64,000 nt of DNA from Dermatemys mawii (lineage: Eukaryota; Chordata; Testudines; Dermatemydidae), in the NCBI GenBank assembly GCA_007922305.1, contig ML677351.1, forward strand, positions 15,473,790-15,537,789. Direction: 5' to 3'. The position numbers and the translations under genes were made by a program. Position 1 is the stretch's first letter. Every line of letters begins with the position of its first letter. A model generated the notes under the pieces. The model was not told the origin of the DNA and did not search any database. It was given only the letters and a program-made list of their open reading frames with translations. Shown here piece after piece: positions 1 to 11,761 of the stretch.

Positions 1-839
1 GTAATGTCTAAACGTACTACTGAAAATTTAAGTCTCACTCCCTTGGATGGTGAAGATTGGTGAATGGAGAGATGAGGTGTTTAGAAGTAAGGAAAATTTC
101 CAGTTAAAAAAAAAAAAGATAAAATGAGTCACCCTGGGAAATTTCACATTTATTCTCTACAGCATCACCACCAACTAAATGATTGTAAGCTGATGGTTAT
201 GTTCCAGCAATAGGTATGATTTCGAGAGTGAAATGAATTATTTTACTTTGCTACTAGCACAGGTTTGCACTGTGTTCCTTTTATTTTTCTCACTACCTCT
301 GATAGAGTTTTATTACTGTTTAATTTGATGTTACACACTCTTGGCTTCAAACCTTTTAAAAGCTCTCACTGTATTAAATAGTCGATGGTGTCTCCTACTT
401 GTTGCTTCAGTCAAGCATCACACTGATCACAGATGTGTTCGTATATTTCTTTATCACCTCTCAGCAATTTGATCCATCTTCTCAGTCCTATGCAGTCTCT
501 TCAGGTGACTTGATTGTGACTCTTCTTTATGTTGAATTCTCTGCACTGTCCTAGGTATTCTAAAGTCCCTATCTGTCTTCCTTCCTAGTGACACTGCTTG
601 CAATATCATCCATTTTCTCTCCCCACACAGTTTAAGTCCAGAATTCTCAAGCATCTTAAGGCTCCTTCATAACATGTTGTTGGTGTAAAGTACCTTAAAG
701 TGTGTGTGTGCTGCCAGAGGAATGTAAAGAGATCATAGAGTAACTGAGATTCAGACCTAGAAGCACATATAGTGGTGGCTCAAGAGGCTGTAGGTCAGAA
801 AAGACAAGGTGAAGAAGCTGGGGAGTGTGCACAGCGCAC
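1..839. other. Intronic sequence, mostly unassigned
   Basis: AT-rich intronic DNA. A short open frame on the minus strand at 454-654 (66 codons, basic, with RIPRTVQRIQ) looks like a decayed repeat-derived peptide, but I cannot name the family. Nothing else is recognised. Confidence 0.4.
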
Positions 840-1127
840 TGTGATGTTACTGACATGTGTGATGTTACTGACATGAACTGTGACCGTATAGATCATTGTT
901 GCATCCAAGGTCCTGTAGTGGCACCAAATCTTGTACAAAAGAGGTCAAGTAAGGTATCTATGACAAGGTTGTAATTTGCTGGTTTGATTATGCTGTTATG
1001 AAGTCCTCTCTCTTTGGCTGGTTTGGTGTGAAGAACCCCCAGCCTTGGACTGTGACTGCCCTGCTCTAAGAAATTTGTCCTGAATCGATACTCTCAGTAG
1101 AGTCCCTCCAAAGGCCACTTTGTTACA
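840..1127 (+). mobile_element. Internally deleted solo LTR, same family as the LTR at 11106
   Basis: It begins TGTGATGTTACTGACATG and ends TTGTTACA, the TG...CA form of a retroviral LTR. The first 150 bases match the start of the 11106-12143 LTR (ACCGTATAGATCATTG and CAAGGTCCTGT are shared) and the last 130 match its end (TTTGGCTGGTTTGG, CCCCCAGCCTTGG, ATTTGTCCTGAAT). About 750 bases between them are missing, including the TATA box and poly(A) signal. The first 18 bases are duplicated in tandem. No convincing target duplication is visible. Lacking internal genes, it is a non-coding relic. Confidence 0.8.
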
Positions 1128-2839
1128 CGTGCCCAGGCAGGTTTTAGTCAGAAAACAGTCCCTATGCCCCTCTGTGTGAAAGGACTACTTCCTCCCAGCC
1201 CCATTCGCAATGCTAGTCACACCATGGAGGGTGAAAAGGAGGTGCAGTCATGATGCTGCTGCTTCTGCACTCAGCCAGCAGAGGCTGGATACAGAGAATG
1301 GGGAGTGCTCTGCACCAGCCTAAGGAATGATGCAATGGACACCCTCCTCCCTGCATTCCGGAGCATTCCAGAAGACAATCTGCTTCTCCTAGGCTCAGTG
1401 CCTCCCAGGGAGCTGATCTTTATCCCATAGTTTTTGTTGTTAGGAAAAGTGCTGAATTTTGAACTTCTCATAGAGAGTGCTAGGTTAGGGAAATGCATCT
1501 ACTCATACCCAGCTCATGTATTCCTATTATATTCTAATCTGCCATCTGGCCTCCCACATCTCCATTTAAATGCCTTATGATTAGCACCATGTCAATGGGT
1601 TTTGCTGCATTTGGTGGTAACATTTCATAGTTCCAACAGCAGCAGCTTATTTGTTCGTATGCACTGACCCGATATGGTAACCCTGTACTGGCTCTCAGAG
1701 TATTGTATGCATTTGGATAAGCCTATTTTACTTTAAACAAAACATAACATCTCTTTTTTTTGACAAGCTGAAAGAGGGGACCGCATGGTTTGTACAGAAC
1801 AAGCTCTGGACTGCTCAATTAACTTCTTTCTGCCAACTGTACAATAGGGAAAGTCCATTTTATGTCACTAAAGCAAGGATCATTTGAACATAATTAAAGC
1901 TGAACAGTTAGTGAACTCTGCAGTTTTCTCTAGTTATCAGCAGCTTTCCCTTGAGCAAGAAAAGATGTCAACTTTCACTGACTTCTGGCTTTTAGCTCCT
2001 ATTTATTACACACATACACAAGTTACTGCTTCAAGATCAATGTTTCTCTTGTTTGGCTAAAGTCTTCAAACTTGAGCAATCAGACTCAGATCTAGGAAAA
2101 GCATGATTCTATTCCTGTTGGAGCATATTTTTTCCTTTGGTTTTTACAGTCATTTACTATTCTCTCTTACCTAAATAAAAGCCTAAAAAATTGATCTCTA
2201 TCCAAGACAAGTCTTAACATCATAAAAACAATCATAATTAGAATCTGTATTGGCTCTCTCATCAAAGAGGCTAAGGATTGAATGACCATGGAAACTGAAA
2301 TATCCTCTCACCTGTAGAGGTGATGCACCCAGAATGATGTAAAAACATTGATCAGAGGAAAGCAGTGTGTAGTGTTGTTTCCCATGCTTTATAAATTCTG
2401 TAGATAATATGTCATTGATATCTTTCATTTTCATTTAAAACTATTTAAACATCAGGAGTGGTTGTCCATAAGGCATGAATGAATGTTATTATTTTGAATG
2501 TTTTAGTTTCCACCTATATAAGTAACTACAGACAAATGACAGACAAAGCGAATGGAAAATTTGGTGTATTGGCTATATGGCTTTCTACAGTATATCTGAT
2601 CTGGCTGAAATTATGTTATCTACATATCTGCCCCAGTTGTACAGTTTTTGAAGAGAGGGATTCAGATTTATTCTCTGAACAGGTGCTGTTGCTGCCTGCT
2701 AAGGGATGAGTGGAATGACTTAGCAAGCTCTTTAGCAAAGTCAACCTTATTTATTGTAACTAAACTGGGTGTGAAAATATCTTGATAATATCAAATTTCA
2801 TGAAAATAAATTCCTGACAAATCTTAATATGGTGCATGG
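1128..2839. other. Intronic sequence without recognised features
   Basis: I see no coding potential, RNA gene or identifiable repeat in this stretch. The short open frames here do not resemble known proteins. Confidence 0.5.
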
Positions 2840-3285
2840 AGTCAGCCTACCAAGAGCCAGTAAGGATTATTTCTCTGGTACTTAGGATTATATTGTGGTT
2901 GCCCAGGTGAGCAAGCAGGGGTGCCATATGTAAGGAAACTACTCTGCCCATTTCATGATTCAAGTGCCGGTCCCAAGACCGGATCAAAAAGGAGTAGGGT
3001 TGGTCGATGGGGTGGCTTCCCGTCATTGAAAAAAAATCCAAACGTCTAAACAAATTACTCACATAAACCAAAAATCATGGCCCAGGAGGATGGAAAGCAT
3101 TCAGATGCTCACAGGACAGTGGATGATCAAATCCACTGAGAAGTCTCACACTTGATGGTCCAAAAAGAGTACATCCATAGCTACCTGGAATGTACAAACT
3201 CTAAACCGTGCAGGAAAATTTGCGCAGGTAATCAAAGAAAGGGAGAGATATAAAATTGACATCTTAGGACTTTGTGGGGTTAGAT
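2840..3285 (+). mobile_element. RTE-like LINE, 5' segment (interrupted by a MITE)
   Basis: This is the leading part of a LINE that resumes at 4169. It includes the motif GTGCCGGTCCCAAGACCGGA, familiar from RTE-type 5' regions, and from about 3175 it encodes TWNVQTLNRAGKF and ERYKIDILGLCGVR, the start of the apurinic endonuclease domain that nicks target DNA for RTE-clade LINEs. The 5' boundary is approximate. It is broken at 3278-3285 by a hAT MITE insertion. Confidence 0.7.
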
Positions 3286-4168
3286 CATGGGTGGGGAAAC
3301 TATGGCCCGCGGGCCAGATCCGGCGCGCGAGACCGTCCTGACTGGCCCGCCTGAGCTCCAACGGGGGAGGCTGCTCCTGGCCCACCCTTGCCTCCCCCAC
3401 TCTTCCGGAGCTCAGCGTGGCTGAACTCTGGCGAATGAGGCTGCTTCCAGCCCTTCCCCGCTCTCCTGGAGCTCAGAGCATGCCTGAGCTCCCAGCAGGG
3501 GAGGATGCTCCCGGCCCCTCCCCCAATCTCCTGGAGCCTCAGCACACCACGCAAGGCTGCCCACTCCTCCAGGAGAGTGTTGCAGCATTTGTAACTCTGG
3601 CTGGGCCACCAGTGAGGTATGGGTGCGCGTCAGAGGGGGTGTTGGTTAACGGGCAGGGAGTTCCAGGGGCAGTCAGGGGAGAGGGGCCTGTTGGATGGGG
3701 TGGAGGTTCTGGGTGGAGGTGGTCAGGGGACAAGGATCAGAGGGGAGGTTGGATAGGGCATGGGAGTCCTGGTGTGAGGGGGTCTGTCAGGAGGCAGGGG
3801 TGTGGATAGGGGTTGGGGCAGTCAGGGGACAGGGAGCAGGGAGAGTTGAGAAGGGGGTGGAATTCTGGGGGAGCGTTAGTGTGTGGGGTTTCTGGAGGGG
3901 GCAGTCAGGGGACAAGGCGCAGAGGGGCTTAGATAGAGTCCTGGGGATGGTGGTTAGGGTGGGGGGGTCTTGGGAGTGGGCAATCAGGGGACAAGCGGGG
4001 GGGTTGAATAGGATTCTAAGGGGTGCAATCAGGGTGTGGGAAGTGGAAGGGGGTTGGATGGGGGCGGGGCCAGGCTGTTTGTGGAGGCACAGCCTTCTCT
4101 GATCCGGCCCTCCATACAAGTTTTCAACCCCGATGTGGCCCTCGGGTCAAAAAGTTTGCCCACCCCTG
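3286..4168 (+). mobile_element. Non-autonomous hAT element (G-rich MITE), copy 1
   Basis: The left end reads CATGGGTGGGGAAACTATGG and the right end AAGTTTGCCCACCCCTG; these are imperfect terminal inverted repeats of the CAGGGGTGGGCAAACT type. The flanks are GGTTAGAT and GGTTAGAG, an 8-bp target duplication with one mismatch, as expected for hAT transposases. It interrupts the LINE endonuclease frame. The interior (about 3640-4070) is a degenerate G-rich tandem array built on CAGTCAGGGGACAAGG-like units. It codes for nothing; long open frames in it are compositional. A second copy lies at 13985-14772. Confidence 0.9.
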
Positions 4169-6352
4169 GGTTAGAGGGAAAGATCAAGGTACGATAACAT
4201 CTGGAGAAAACACAATGTTATATTCTGGGGAACCAAACATATGAGAGATATAGGAATCATGAATTGCACTGCAAAAAAATCACTTTTGCGTTGACAGCCA
4301 GTATCAGATAAGCTACTGGCAACTAGATTCCACTGTGGGCACATTAAGTGCATCATAGTCCAGGCAAATGCTCCAACAAATGATGCAGATGAAAAGGATA
4401 AAGAGAGATACTATACAGAATTGAACGATGTAATGAAAGAAATACCAAACCACGATATTGTCTTGGTTATGGGACATTTTAATGAACAGATCAGAAACGA
4501 AAGAAGAGGGAGGGAAACAGTCATCAGCCCACATACAACTGGAACAATGACAAGACCATGGCATAAGACTTCTTGAATTTTGTGCCGAAAACAATCTTAG
4601 CATCGGCAATTCTTTCTTCCAACATAAAAACATACACAAAAAGACATGGATTTCACCAGATGGCCATACATAAAATGAGATAGACTATATCTGTATTAGT
4701 CAGAGGTGGAAAATATCAGTGTTAGACAGAAGAGTATTCAGAGGAGCAGATACAGGGAGTTATCACTGAAAGCAAACATCAAACTGAAATTTAAAATGCT
4801 TAAAAAGAAAGAACATAGACTCAGATTATTCAATACACAGAAACTACAGGATTGTCGAATACGAAAAGAGTACCAGATAGAGGTCAAGAATAGGTTTGAG
4901 GCCCTTAAAGATCTTGAAGAAAACAAAGTTCAAGAATACTGGGATATTTTCAGAACAGCTATGCTAGAAACACCTGAAAAGATAATTGGTAGAAAGAGAG
5001 GAAGCAATAAAGAACATTGGACCTCAGAAGAAACATGGAAAATTATAGACAAAAAAAAAGAAAACAAAAGGCTCTAGTACTACAACACATAACTAAAGAA
5101 ACAAAACAAACCTACAGGAACCTTGACAAAGCAGAAGAGAAATAATGCAAAAAAGATAAGTGAAACTGGATAGAAAGTAAGGCTAGTGAAGCTGAAGAAG
5201 CAGGTGAAAGAAATGATACAAGAACAGTCTTTACAATCCTGAAACAGTTAACAGGATATGAATCAAAATTCAGAAGTGTCCCAGTGAAAGGGAAACAAGG
5301 AGAAGAAATTTTGAAAAGACAGGAGCAACAAGAAAATAGATGGGTGGAACACTTCAAAGAAGTGCTAAACCAACCAGAACCAATTACAAGATTGGAATTT
5401 AACAATGATAAACCATTAGACCTAGATATAGATGTACCTGAGATAAAAATAAAAGAAGTAAAAGAAGCATTTCAGAAGCTGAAAAGAAACAAGGCACCTG
5501 GTTTGGATGGAATTCATCCTGAGATGCTTAGATATGAAGGTGAAGACGTGGAATCAGTCATCTGTTTGCTGTGCAACAAAATACGGACAGAGGAGAAAGT
5601 ACCAGAAGAATGGAATGGACCCTCAGTATCATAATCAAGTTACCAAAGAAAGGTGATCTAAAGAATTGTTCAAATTGGAAGGGAGTAACACTTCTATCTG
5701 TCACAGGAAAAGTATTAGCAGCAGTCCTCCTGAACAGAATGAAAAGATAGATGGATACCATCCTACGTGAACAACAATCTGGATTTAGACAAGGGAGATC
5801 GTGCACGGATACTATTTTCACCCTGAGACGGATTATTGAGAACACAATTGAATTCCAAGGCAGTCTTGCCAACAATTCTGTGGACTATCAAAAGGCATTC
5901 GATAATGTAAACAGAGAAACAATGTGGAAAATTGTGGAACAATATGGAATTCCAACAAAATTAATTAACAGTATGAAGGCATTCAATGCTAACTCAAAAT
6001 GCAGCATTAAAATGGAAACTGGATTGAGTAAGCCATTCAGCATCAAGACAGGTGTAAGGCAGGGGTGCGTCCTGTCTCCTTTTTCATTTATGCTAGTCAT
6101 CGTCTATGGATTAAAACAATGCAACAGTGAAACATATGGCCTAAAATGGAACAATTCAAGGCTATTTGATCTAGACTATGCTGATGACATCGCTCTCATC
6201 AGTGAAGATGCCAACGGACTACAAAAATTCAGAAACCAAGTAAAAGAAGTAATGGAGAAGATAAGTTTGAGATATAATGCAAAGAAATATACAGTCATGT
6301 TAATAGGGACTATAGGGACAGAAATAAAAATTGAAGAAGAGAAACTGGAGAA
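4169..6352 (+). mobile_element. RTE-like LINE, 3' segment
   Basis: The LINE resumes after the MITE. It continues the endonuclease (APTNDADE, HDIVLVMG and, further on, NNLSIGNSFFQHKNIHKKTW) and then a reverse transcriptase. The reading frame is broken by several shifts and stops. The 3' end is uncertain: at about 6353 homology gives way to a GC-rich segment. Confidence 0.85.
4300..6340 (+). pseudogene. Decayed LINE ORF2: apurinic endonuclease and reverse transcriptase
   Basis: The conceptual product would nick genomic DNA and copy its own RNA by target-primed reverse transcription. The endonuclease half is recognisable from about 4310 to 4720. Linker frames follow at 4706-5077 and 5284-5634; the latter has the pre-RT signature KRNKAPGLDGIHPEML. 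The frame at 5751-6330 carries RT motifs: GFRQGRSCTDTIFTLR, DYQKAFDNVNR, GVRQGCVLSPF and the catalytic YADD in LDYADDIALIS. Stops and frameshifts separate these blocks, so it is not functional. RTE clade is my best reading from the endonuclease and RT motifs. Confidence 0.85.
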
Positions 6353-6445
6353 GGGGCTGACCGCCAGTCAGCTATTCAGGCAGCCCCAGGGCGAACTGCC
6401 GGCCACTACTCCAATGGCCCTGGGGCTGACAGCTGCTTCAGGTGA
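6353..6445 (+). other. GC-rich segment joined to the LINE 3' end, with a splice-donor-like site
   Basis: A 90-bp GC-rich patch (GGCAGCCCCAGGGCGAACTG) extends the LINE open frame and ends at TTCAGGTGAGTAAAA, a good match to a vertebrate 5' splice site. Its composition is unlike the AT-rich LINE and flank. It may be part of another repeat. I cannot assign it. Confidence 0.4.
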
Positions 6446-6489
6446 GTAAAACTACAACAAACAAAAAAATTAATTGTTCCCATCTGACA

Positions 6490-6690
6490 TCTTTCTAGTT
6501 ACCATTTTGTGGTGCTTTACAAACATTAATTAATCTCCACAACATCTTTGTGAAGTAGGGAGGTATTATTACACATATTTTACAAAATGGGAAAGACAAC
6601 AAGTTTAAGTGACTTGCGCAAGACCATACAAAGAATCAGTGTCAGAACTGGAATTAGAATTCTGGATTTTGTGGCTCCTATTCCAGTGTC
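6490..6690 (-). mobile_element. MIR-like SINE fragment
   Basis: It reads as the reverse of a MIR/CORE-SINE: GCTTTACAAACATTAATTAA, then TTTTACAAAATGGGAAAG, then AAGTGACTTGCGCAAGA, then GGAATTAGAATTCTGG. These are, in order, the tail, the core and the head-side sequence of MIR when viewed on the complementary strand. Confidence 0.7.
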
Positions 6691-8459
6691 CGCCAAAACC
6701 ACCAGCACTGATGCATTAAACTGTCTTAGTAGAAAAGCCAACAACTTGATAAACACAGAATGCATGGTGAATAGTGAAAAAAATCACTCACACGTTAAGC
6801 TCTGTGTTGTATATCCATCAAAACTTGAGTTAGAAAGAAAACACAGTCTTACAGGATTCTATCCATTAAATTTATTTAGTTTTGATGTATGATCACAGGC
6901 CATCTGTACTTGGAAGAGGAGGAAAAATACTCTCCCATAATAAAGAACCCACTGAATCTTAACTAATGGAATTGTTCTGGAGAGAAATGCCTAAACTATC
7001 CAGACTTTTTTCACACTACCGCAGACCTGAGTACCTCTCACTGGTCAGGAGCTCTCTTACTTTATCCAAATTGTGCCCCAGTTAGGGCCTGGTGAAAGAC
7101 CCTTATCTTCACGCAGGCTTTTCAATAATAAAAGAAGGGCAGAAAGGTAGCATTTTCCTGGATAATGAAATACAACACTTAAAACACAGGGAGGGCAAAG
7201 AGGTAAAGCATAGATACTCTTCTGTTGATTACACAGAAATGAGTCACATCTAAGTGTATTGGAGAGAAAAATGGCCACATATATGTAAAACACTTCTTGT
7301 ACATTTTCATCTTTGGAGTGCAAGGGCAATACTCAAATAAGATATGAATAAATCACTGAATCTTGTTCTACTGTGTAAAGAGAAGAGACTCTTAAGGAAA
7401 GACAAATCTATTAACATAGCATCAGCCATTGTAGTATAACAATCACACAAGAAATGCAACTTTGCAGATATAAATATTATAAACTACAGTTCTTCAAGCT
7501 CTAGACTCTTAGCTCCCTTTGGGAAATGCTCATGTTTTTGTGTCTGACAGCGAAGATCTCAGGTTAACTGCTAGGAACTGAACCCAATATCATCCTTGGT
7601 ATTTTTTCAGTTGTGCTTGCCTGCACGGAGCTTTTCAGAGTTTAATGGTATACAGGAGCATTATGGGCACAGCACCAAAGTCTCAATATTTTCCTATGTA
7701 GAAAAGTGTTTCTAAGAGCTCTCAATCACTCTGTCTGGTTGAGTGATTGAGCTCAGATTGGGAAACTTAACAGTATGCATTTTCCCCAAATAATTTTTTT
7801 TTCCAATTCCTTTCAAGTGCCTGACCTCTCTACTTCTGAGAATCTGAGAGTTTGAACATAATTATGCCCTGCTCTGACTCATCTTTCTCTGGTGGAAACC
7901 TTCCAGATTAACAGCCTGTTTTTTTTCAGTGTAACATGAATCATCCACAATATTTTAAGATGTTCAGAGAAGATGAAGCTCTGCAAACATACTGTCATTG
8001 TCAGCTAGCTCAACACTATGACCTTCTCCCTTTTATTCATTAAAAATATATTCTGTGAGAAAAAATAATTGAATGTTTCTTGCAAGAAGTGCCATAAGGA
8101 TTTAGCAGGTACTAAGATAATATTCACAAGACATTGTACATGCAATTTAGTTGGAACCAAAACATATATACATAAAGACAGATGTTCTAACTGTATGTTT
8201 GTTTATTTTGTATATATTTCACTCATGGCCTAATCTTGTTCCTCTTGAAGTCAATGGGAAATTTGTAACTTCAGTTGGAATAGGTCTGGGCACATGAACT
8301 TAAAATTCTTTGTTACACTACCCAATAAAGTATACAACTTCACCAAAAGCATATGCATTTAAGGACTTGTGTCCAACAAAAAAACATCTTCTAGATAACA
8401 CAAGACTTACATGCTGACACAGTAGAAGGCTGACTTATCCAAGGTAATACCTAACTTAA
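6691..8459. other. Intronic sequence without strong features
   Basis: AT-rich intron. Around 8225-8290 there is one half of a CTTGAAGTCAATGGGAA-type dispersed palindromic repeat. Otherwise I see nothing coding or structured. Confidence 0.45.
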
Positions 8460-8590
8460 CCTCACAACACTTGTAATGAAGACAGGCAGTCATCATCTGT
8501 CATCATCATTTTATAGATGAGATGAACTAAAGTATAGAGAAGAAAAGTGACTCAGAGTTGGGATTAGAACTCAGGAGTCCCTGTCTCGGA
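8460..8590 (-). mobile_element. MIR-like SINE fragment
   Basis: TTTTATAGATGAGATGAACT followed by AGAAAAGTGACTCAGAGTT and GGGATTAGAACTCAGGAGTC is the complementary-strand order of MIR. It directly abuts a Harbinger MITE. Confidence 0.6.
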
Positions 8591-9320
8591 GGCCTCGGCT
8601 ACACTTGCAAGTTATACCACAATAAAGCCGCCCAGATCGCTCTACCTCACTCCCCGTCCACACTGGCAAGGCATGTAGAGCGCTCTGACTCCCTGGCTAG
8701 TGCGCTCCTGGTAATCCACCTCGGCGAGAAGAATAACATCTGATGCATATTGGGTGAGACTCCCCTGCATCAGTGTGAACAAGGTGTTGCATTTCTGTGC
8801 TCTGATTGACCCCTGGAAACGTCCCGTAATCCCCTTAAATCAAGTGGCCACTCTTCTCATTGTTGTGAAATTGGCTGCAGGAATGCAGAAATACCCTTTC
8901 AAAGCCCCATTTCTGGCAGCTGGCTGCTTATCTGCTCGGAGGCAAAGCAAACATTTACTGTTTGCTTTGAGTGAGTGAGAGACAAGCAGAGAGGATGGAT
9001 TCTGAACTTACAAGACAGCGTGCTGACACACTCTCAGCATTCCAAAAACCCACTCTCTCTCCCCAGCACATACACACAACACACTCCCTGTCACACTCCA
9101 TTCTACCCCCTGCATTTGAAAAGCAGGTTGCAGCCACTTGAAAGCTGGGATAGCTGCCCATAAAGCACCACTCCCAATGCAGCTGCAAGTGCTGCAAATG
9201 TGGCCACGCTAGTGTGCTCGCAGCTGTCAGTGTGGACAGACTGCAGCACTTTGCCTACTGAGCTCTCTGAAGTCTGGTTTAACTCAAAGTGCTCTACATC
9301 TGCAAGTGTAGCCAAGGTCC
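8591..9320. mobile_element. Non-autonomous PIF/Harbinger element
   Basis: The left end GGCCTCGGCTACACTTGCAA and the right end TGCAAGTGTAGCCAAGGTCC form terminal inverted repeats. The right 140 bases, reverse-complemented, match the start of the autonomous-type Harbinger at 60960 (GTCCACACTGACAG, GTGGCCACATTTGCAGCACT, GCATTGGGAG). There is no transposase sequence between the ends. A 3-bp TWA target duplication is not evident. Confidence 0.75.
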
Positions 9321-9480
9321 AAGGGTACACCTATACTGCAAAAGAGAGTGAGTCCGAGAGCCTATGGCAACTGACTCAGACTAGCGGGGGTTGAGCTATG
9401 GGGCTAAAAATAGCAGTGTAGATATTCCCGCAGGCGCACTAGTAAAACCTACAAGTGGTGGCTACCTATAGTCTGGAGGG
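9321..9480. mobile_element. MITE fragment of the GGGTACACCTA...GTGTAGA type
   Basis: AAGGGTACACCTATACTGCA at the left and TAAAAATAGCAGTGTAGATA towards the right resemble a dispersed DNA-transposon derivative that begins GGGTACGTCTACACT in related genomes (recalled, not searched). It sits directly beside the Harbinger MITE. Confidence 0.45.
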
Positions 9481-9859
9481 GCTCTGTAACTGGGAAAACT
9501 ATATTACATATATTGAGCAGTTCTTTCAATATTTTTCATTGTATTCATTTTATATACATTGACTCTCAGGTATCATTTCTGCAGCCCTAACCCAGACACT
9601 TTCCCAAATACATAAAAGAATAACACTGTTTTAAAAGACTTTAGTCCACTGCAGTGTCATCAATCTATGTTCCTGTGCAGGTGACTTATATTGAAGTGAC
9701 CTAACACTTCCTACCCTTTTAACTAGCGAAGACTTGAATGGACAGATTCCAATCTCAAATAAAAGGTGTACAGAATTGGGTATCTCAGTGTCAGCTACCA
9801 TGCCTGAATGCTAAGCTGCAGTAGCTTAATTGTTTATGAGTACCTTTGCAGAAGGCAGA

Positions 9860-9930
9860 GTGATCCACCACACAGGACACAGTACTAAGAGTTCGAAGAT
9901 CTATGTTCCATTCTTAGTTCTCCTGAGTAA
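9860..9930 (+). mobile_element. Possible MIR-like SINE head
   Basis: ACACAGGACACAGTACTAAG then GAAGATCTATGTTCCATTCT resembles the 5' part of a MIR element. It is short and diverged. Confidence 0.35.
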
Positions 9931-11105
9931 TTATAGGGCTGTCGGCCTGACATCGATCCCAGGCCAGATAATGGAGTGGCTGAAATAGGACTCAATTAAT
10001 AAAAAAATAAAGGAAGCTAGTATAATTAATACAAATAAACATGGGTTTATGGAAAATAGATCCTGTCAAACTAACTTGATATCTTTTTTTGATGAGATTA
10101 CAAGTTTGATTAATAAAGGTAATATTGATGTAACATACTCAGACTTCTTTAAGGCTTTTGACTGGGCACAACATTTTGATTAAAAAAATAGAATAATTTT
10201 AAATTAACAGACACATTAAATGGATTAAAAACTGGTCAACTGATAGATCTCAAAATGTAACTGTAAACAGGGAAACATCATTGAGTGGGTCTGCTTCCAG
10301 TGGGGTCCCTCATTGATTGGTTCTTGGCCCTGTGCTATTTAACATCTTTATCAATGACCCTGGAAGAAAAAAATAAAATCACCACTCTAAAGTTTTCAGA
10401 TGATTTAAAAATTGTGGGAGTGGTAAATAATGAAGAGGCCAGGTCACTGATGCAGAGCAATCTCGATTGCTTGGTAAACGGATGCAAGCAAACAATCTGG
10501 ACTTTAATATGGCTACATATATACATCTAGGAACAGATAATATAGGCCATACTTTCAGGATGGGGGACTCTATTCTGGGAAGCAGTGAATATGAAAAAAA
10601 TTGGGGGGTCATGGTGACTAATCAGTTAAACATAGCTCCCAGTGTGCTGCTGTGACCGAAAAGGCTAATGCAATGATGGGATGCCTAAAAAGAATCTTAA
10701 GTAGGAATAAAGTGGCTCTATATTTGGCACAATACTGGTGCCCACAATTCAAAAGGGTGTTGATAAATTGAAGATGGTTCAGAGAAGAGCCACAAGAATG
10801 ATTAAAGGATTAGAAAACAAGCCATATAGTGATAGAATCAAGGAGCTCAATATATTTATCTTAACAAAGAGAAGGCTAAAGGTTGATTTGAAAACAATCT
10901 ATAAGTACCTATAGGGGAACACAAATTTAATAAGGGGCTCTTCAATCAAGTAGAGAACGTTATAACACAATCCAATGGCTGGAATTTGAAGCTAGACAAT
11001 TCAGACTGGAAATAAAATGTAAATTTTTAATGATGAGAGTAATTAACTATTGGAACAATTTACCATGGATCATAGTGGATCCTGCATAACTATGTTTAGC
11101 TCAAG
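9931..11105 (+). mobile_element. CR1 LINE, 5' part of a copy split by an LTR
   Basis: Translation gives the CR1 reverse transcriptase in pieces: YRAVGLTSIPGQIMEWLK, then the KAFD-like block near 10150 and a Leu-Phe-Asn-Ile-Phe block near 10340. Downstream come the typical GTTCAGAGAAGAGCCACAAG and the 3' untranslated segment. Frames are broken by many stops. The element is cut at 11105 by a solo LTR and resumes at 12144, so the CR1 is the older insertion. Confidence 0.85.
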
Positions 11106-11497
11106 TGTGACGTTATTGATATGAACTGGGACCGTATAGATCATTGATGCAACCAAGGTCCTGTTGTAGCACCAAATCCTATACAAAGGGGGTCATATAA
11201 GGTGTCTAAGACCAGGTTATGGTTTGCTGGTTAGGATTCTGCTATCTGTATGCATGTATGTATTTAAAGTTATGAATATTGTCTCTATACTGTCTGTATC
11301 TCAAACTTATGCTGGGTAACAAGTTGGTGTAAGCTCTGCCTAGCCTGCTTGATGGCCCATTAAAGACCATCAGCTATACAACTGACCCACTGAGAGAAGG
11401 AGACACACCTTGTGACTCAGCAAGGTATGGAGGGACTTGCCCAGGTGACTCTAAACTCCATTTTGCTGTAATTTTCCACAGTAAGAACAAAGAAGTG

Positions 11498-11504
11498 TAT
11501 AAAA
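11498..11504 (+). promoter_or_regulatory. TATA box of the solo LTR
   Basis: TATAAAA lies about 390 bases into the LTR and 250 bases before its AATAAA signal, the usual spacing for a U3 promoter. Whether it is still active is unknown. Confidence 0.6.
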
Positions 11505-11755
11505 GGCTGATGCCTCATCTCCATCTGGTCTTCAATCCTGCTTCTTACCTCTGGAGGGACTTTGCTACAAACTGAAGCTCTGTACAAAGGACTGAATGAC
11601 CCATCCCAGCTGTGGATGTTCTCCAGAGACTTGGTTTGAATCTGCAGTTTATTCTATCACTGCTATAAGCCTGAACCAAGAACTTTGCAACTACTGTATG
11701 TAATTGATTCCATTTAACCAATTCTAGCTCTCACCTATATCTTTTTCCTTTTATG

Positions 11756-11761
11756 AATAAA
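11756..11761 (+). terminator. Poly(A) signal of the solo LTR
   Basis: AATAAA within ATGAATAAACC, in the position expected for the R region of the LTR, followed by T-rich sequence. Confidence 0.6.

Noticed and set aside
3417..4119. Open frames of up to 135 codons, rich in Gly, Trp and Val or in Pro and Thr
   Set aside because: They are translations of the G-rich array inside the other copy of the same MITE.
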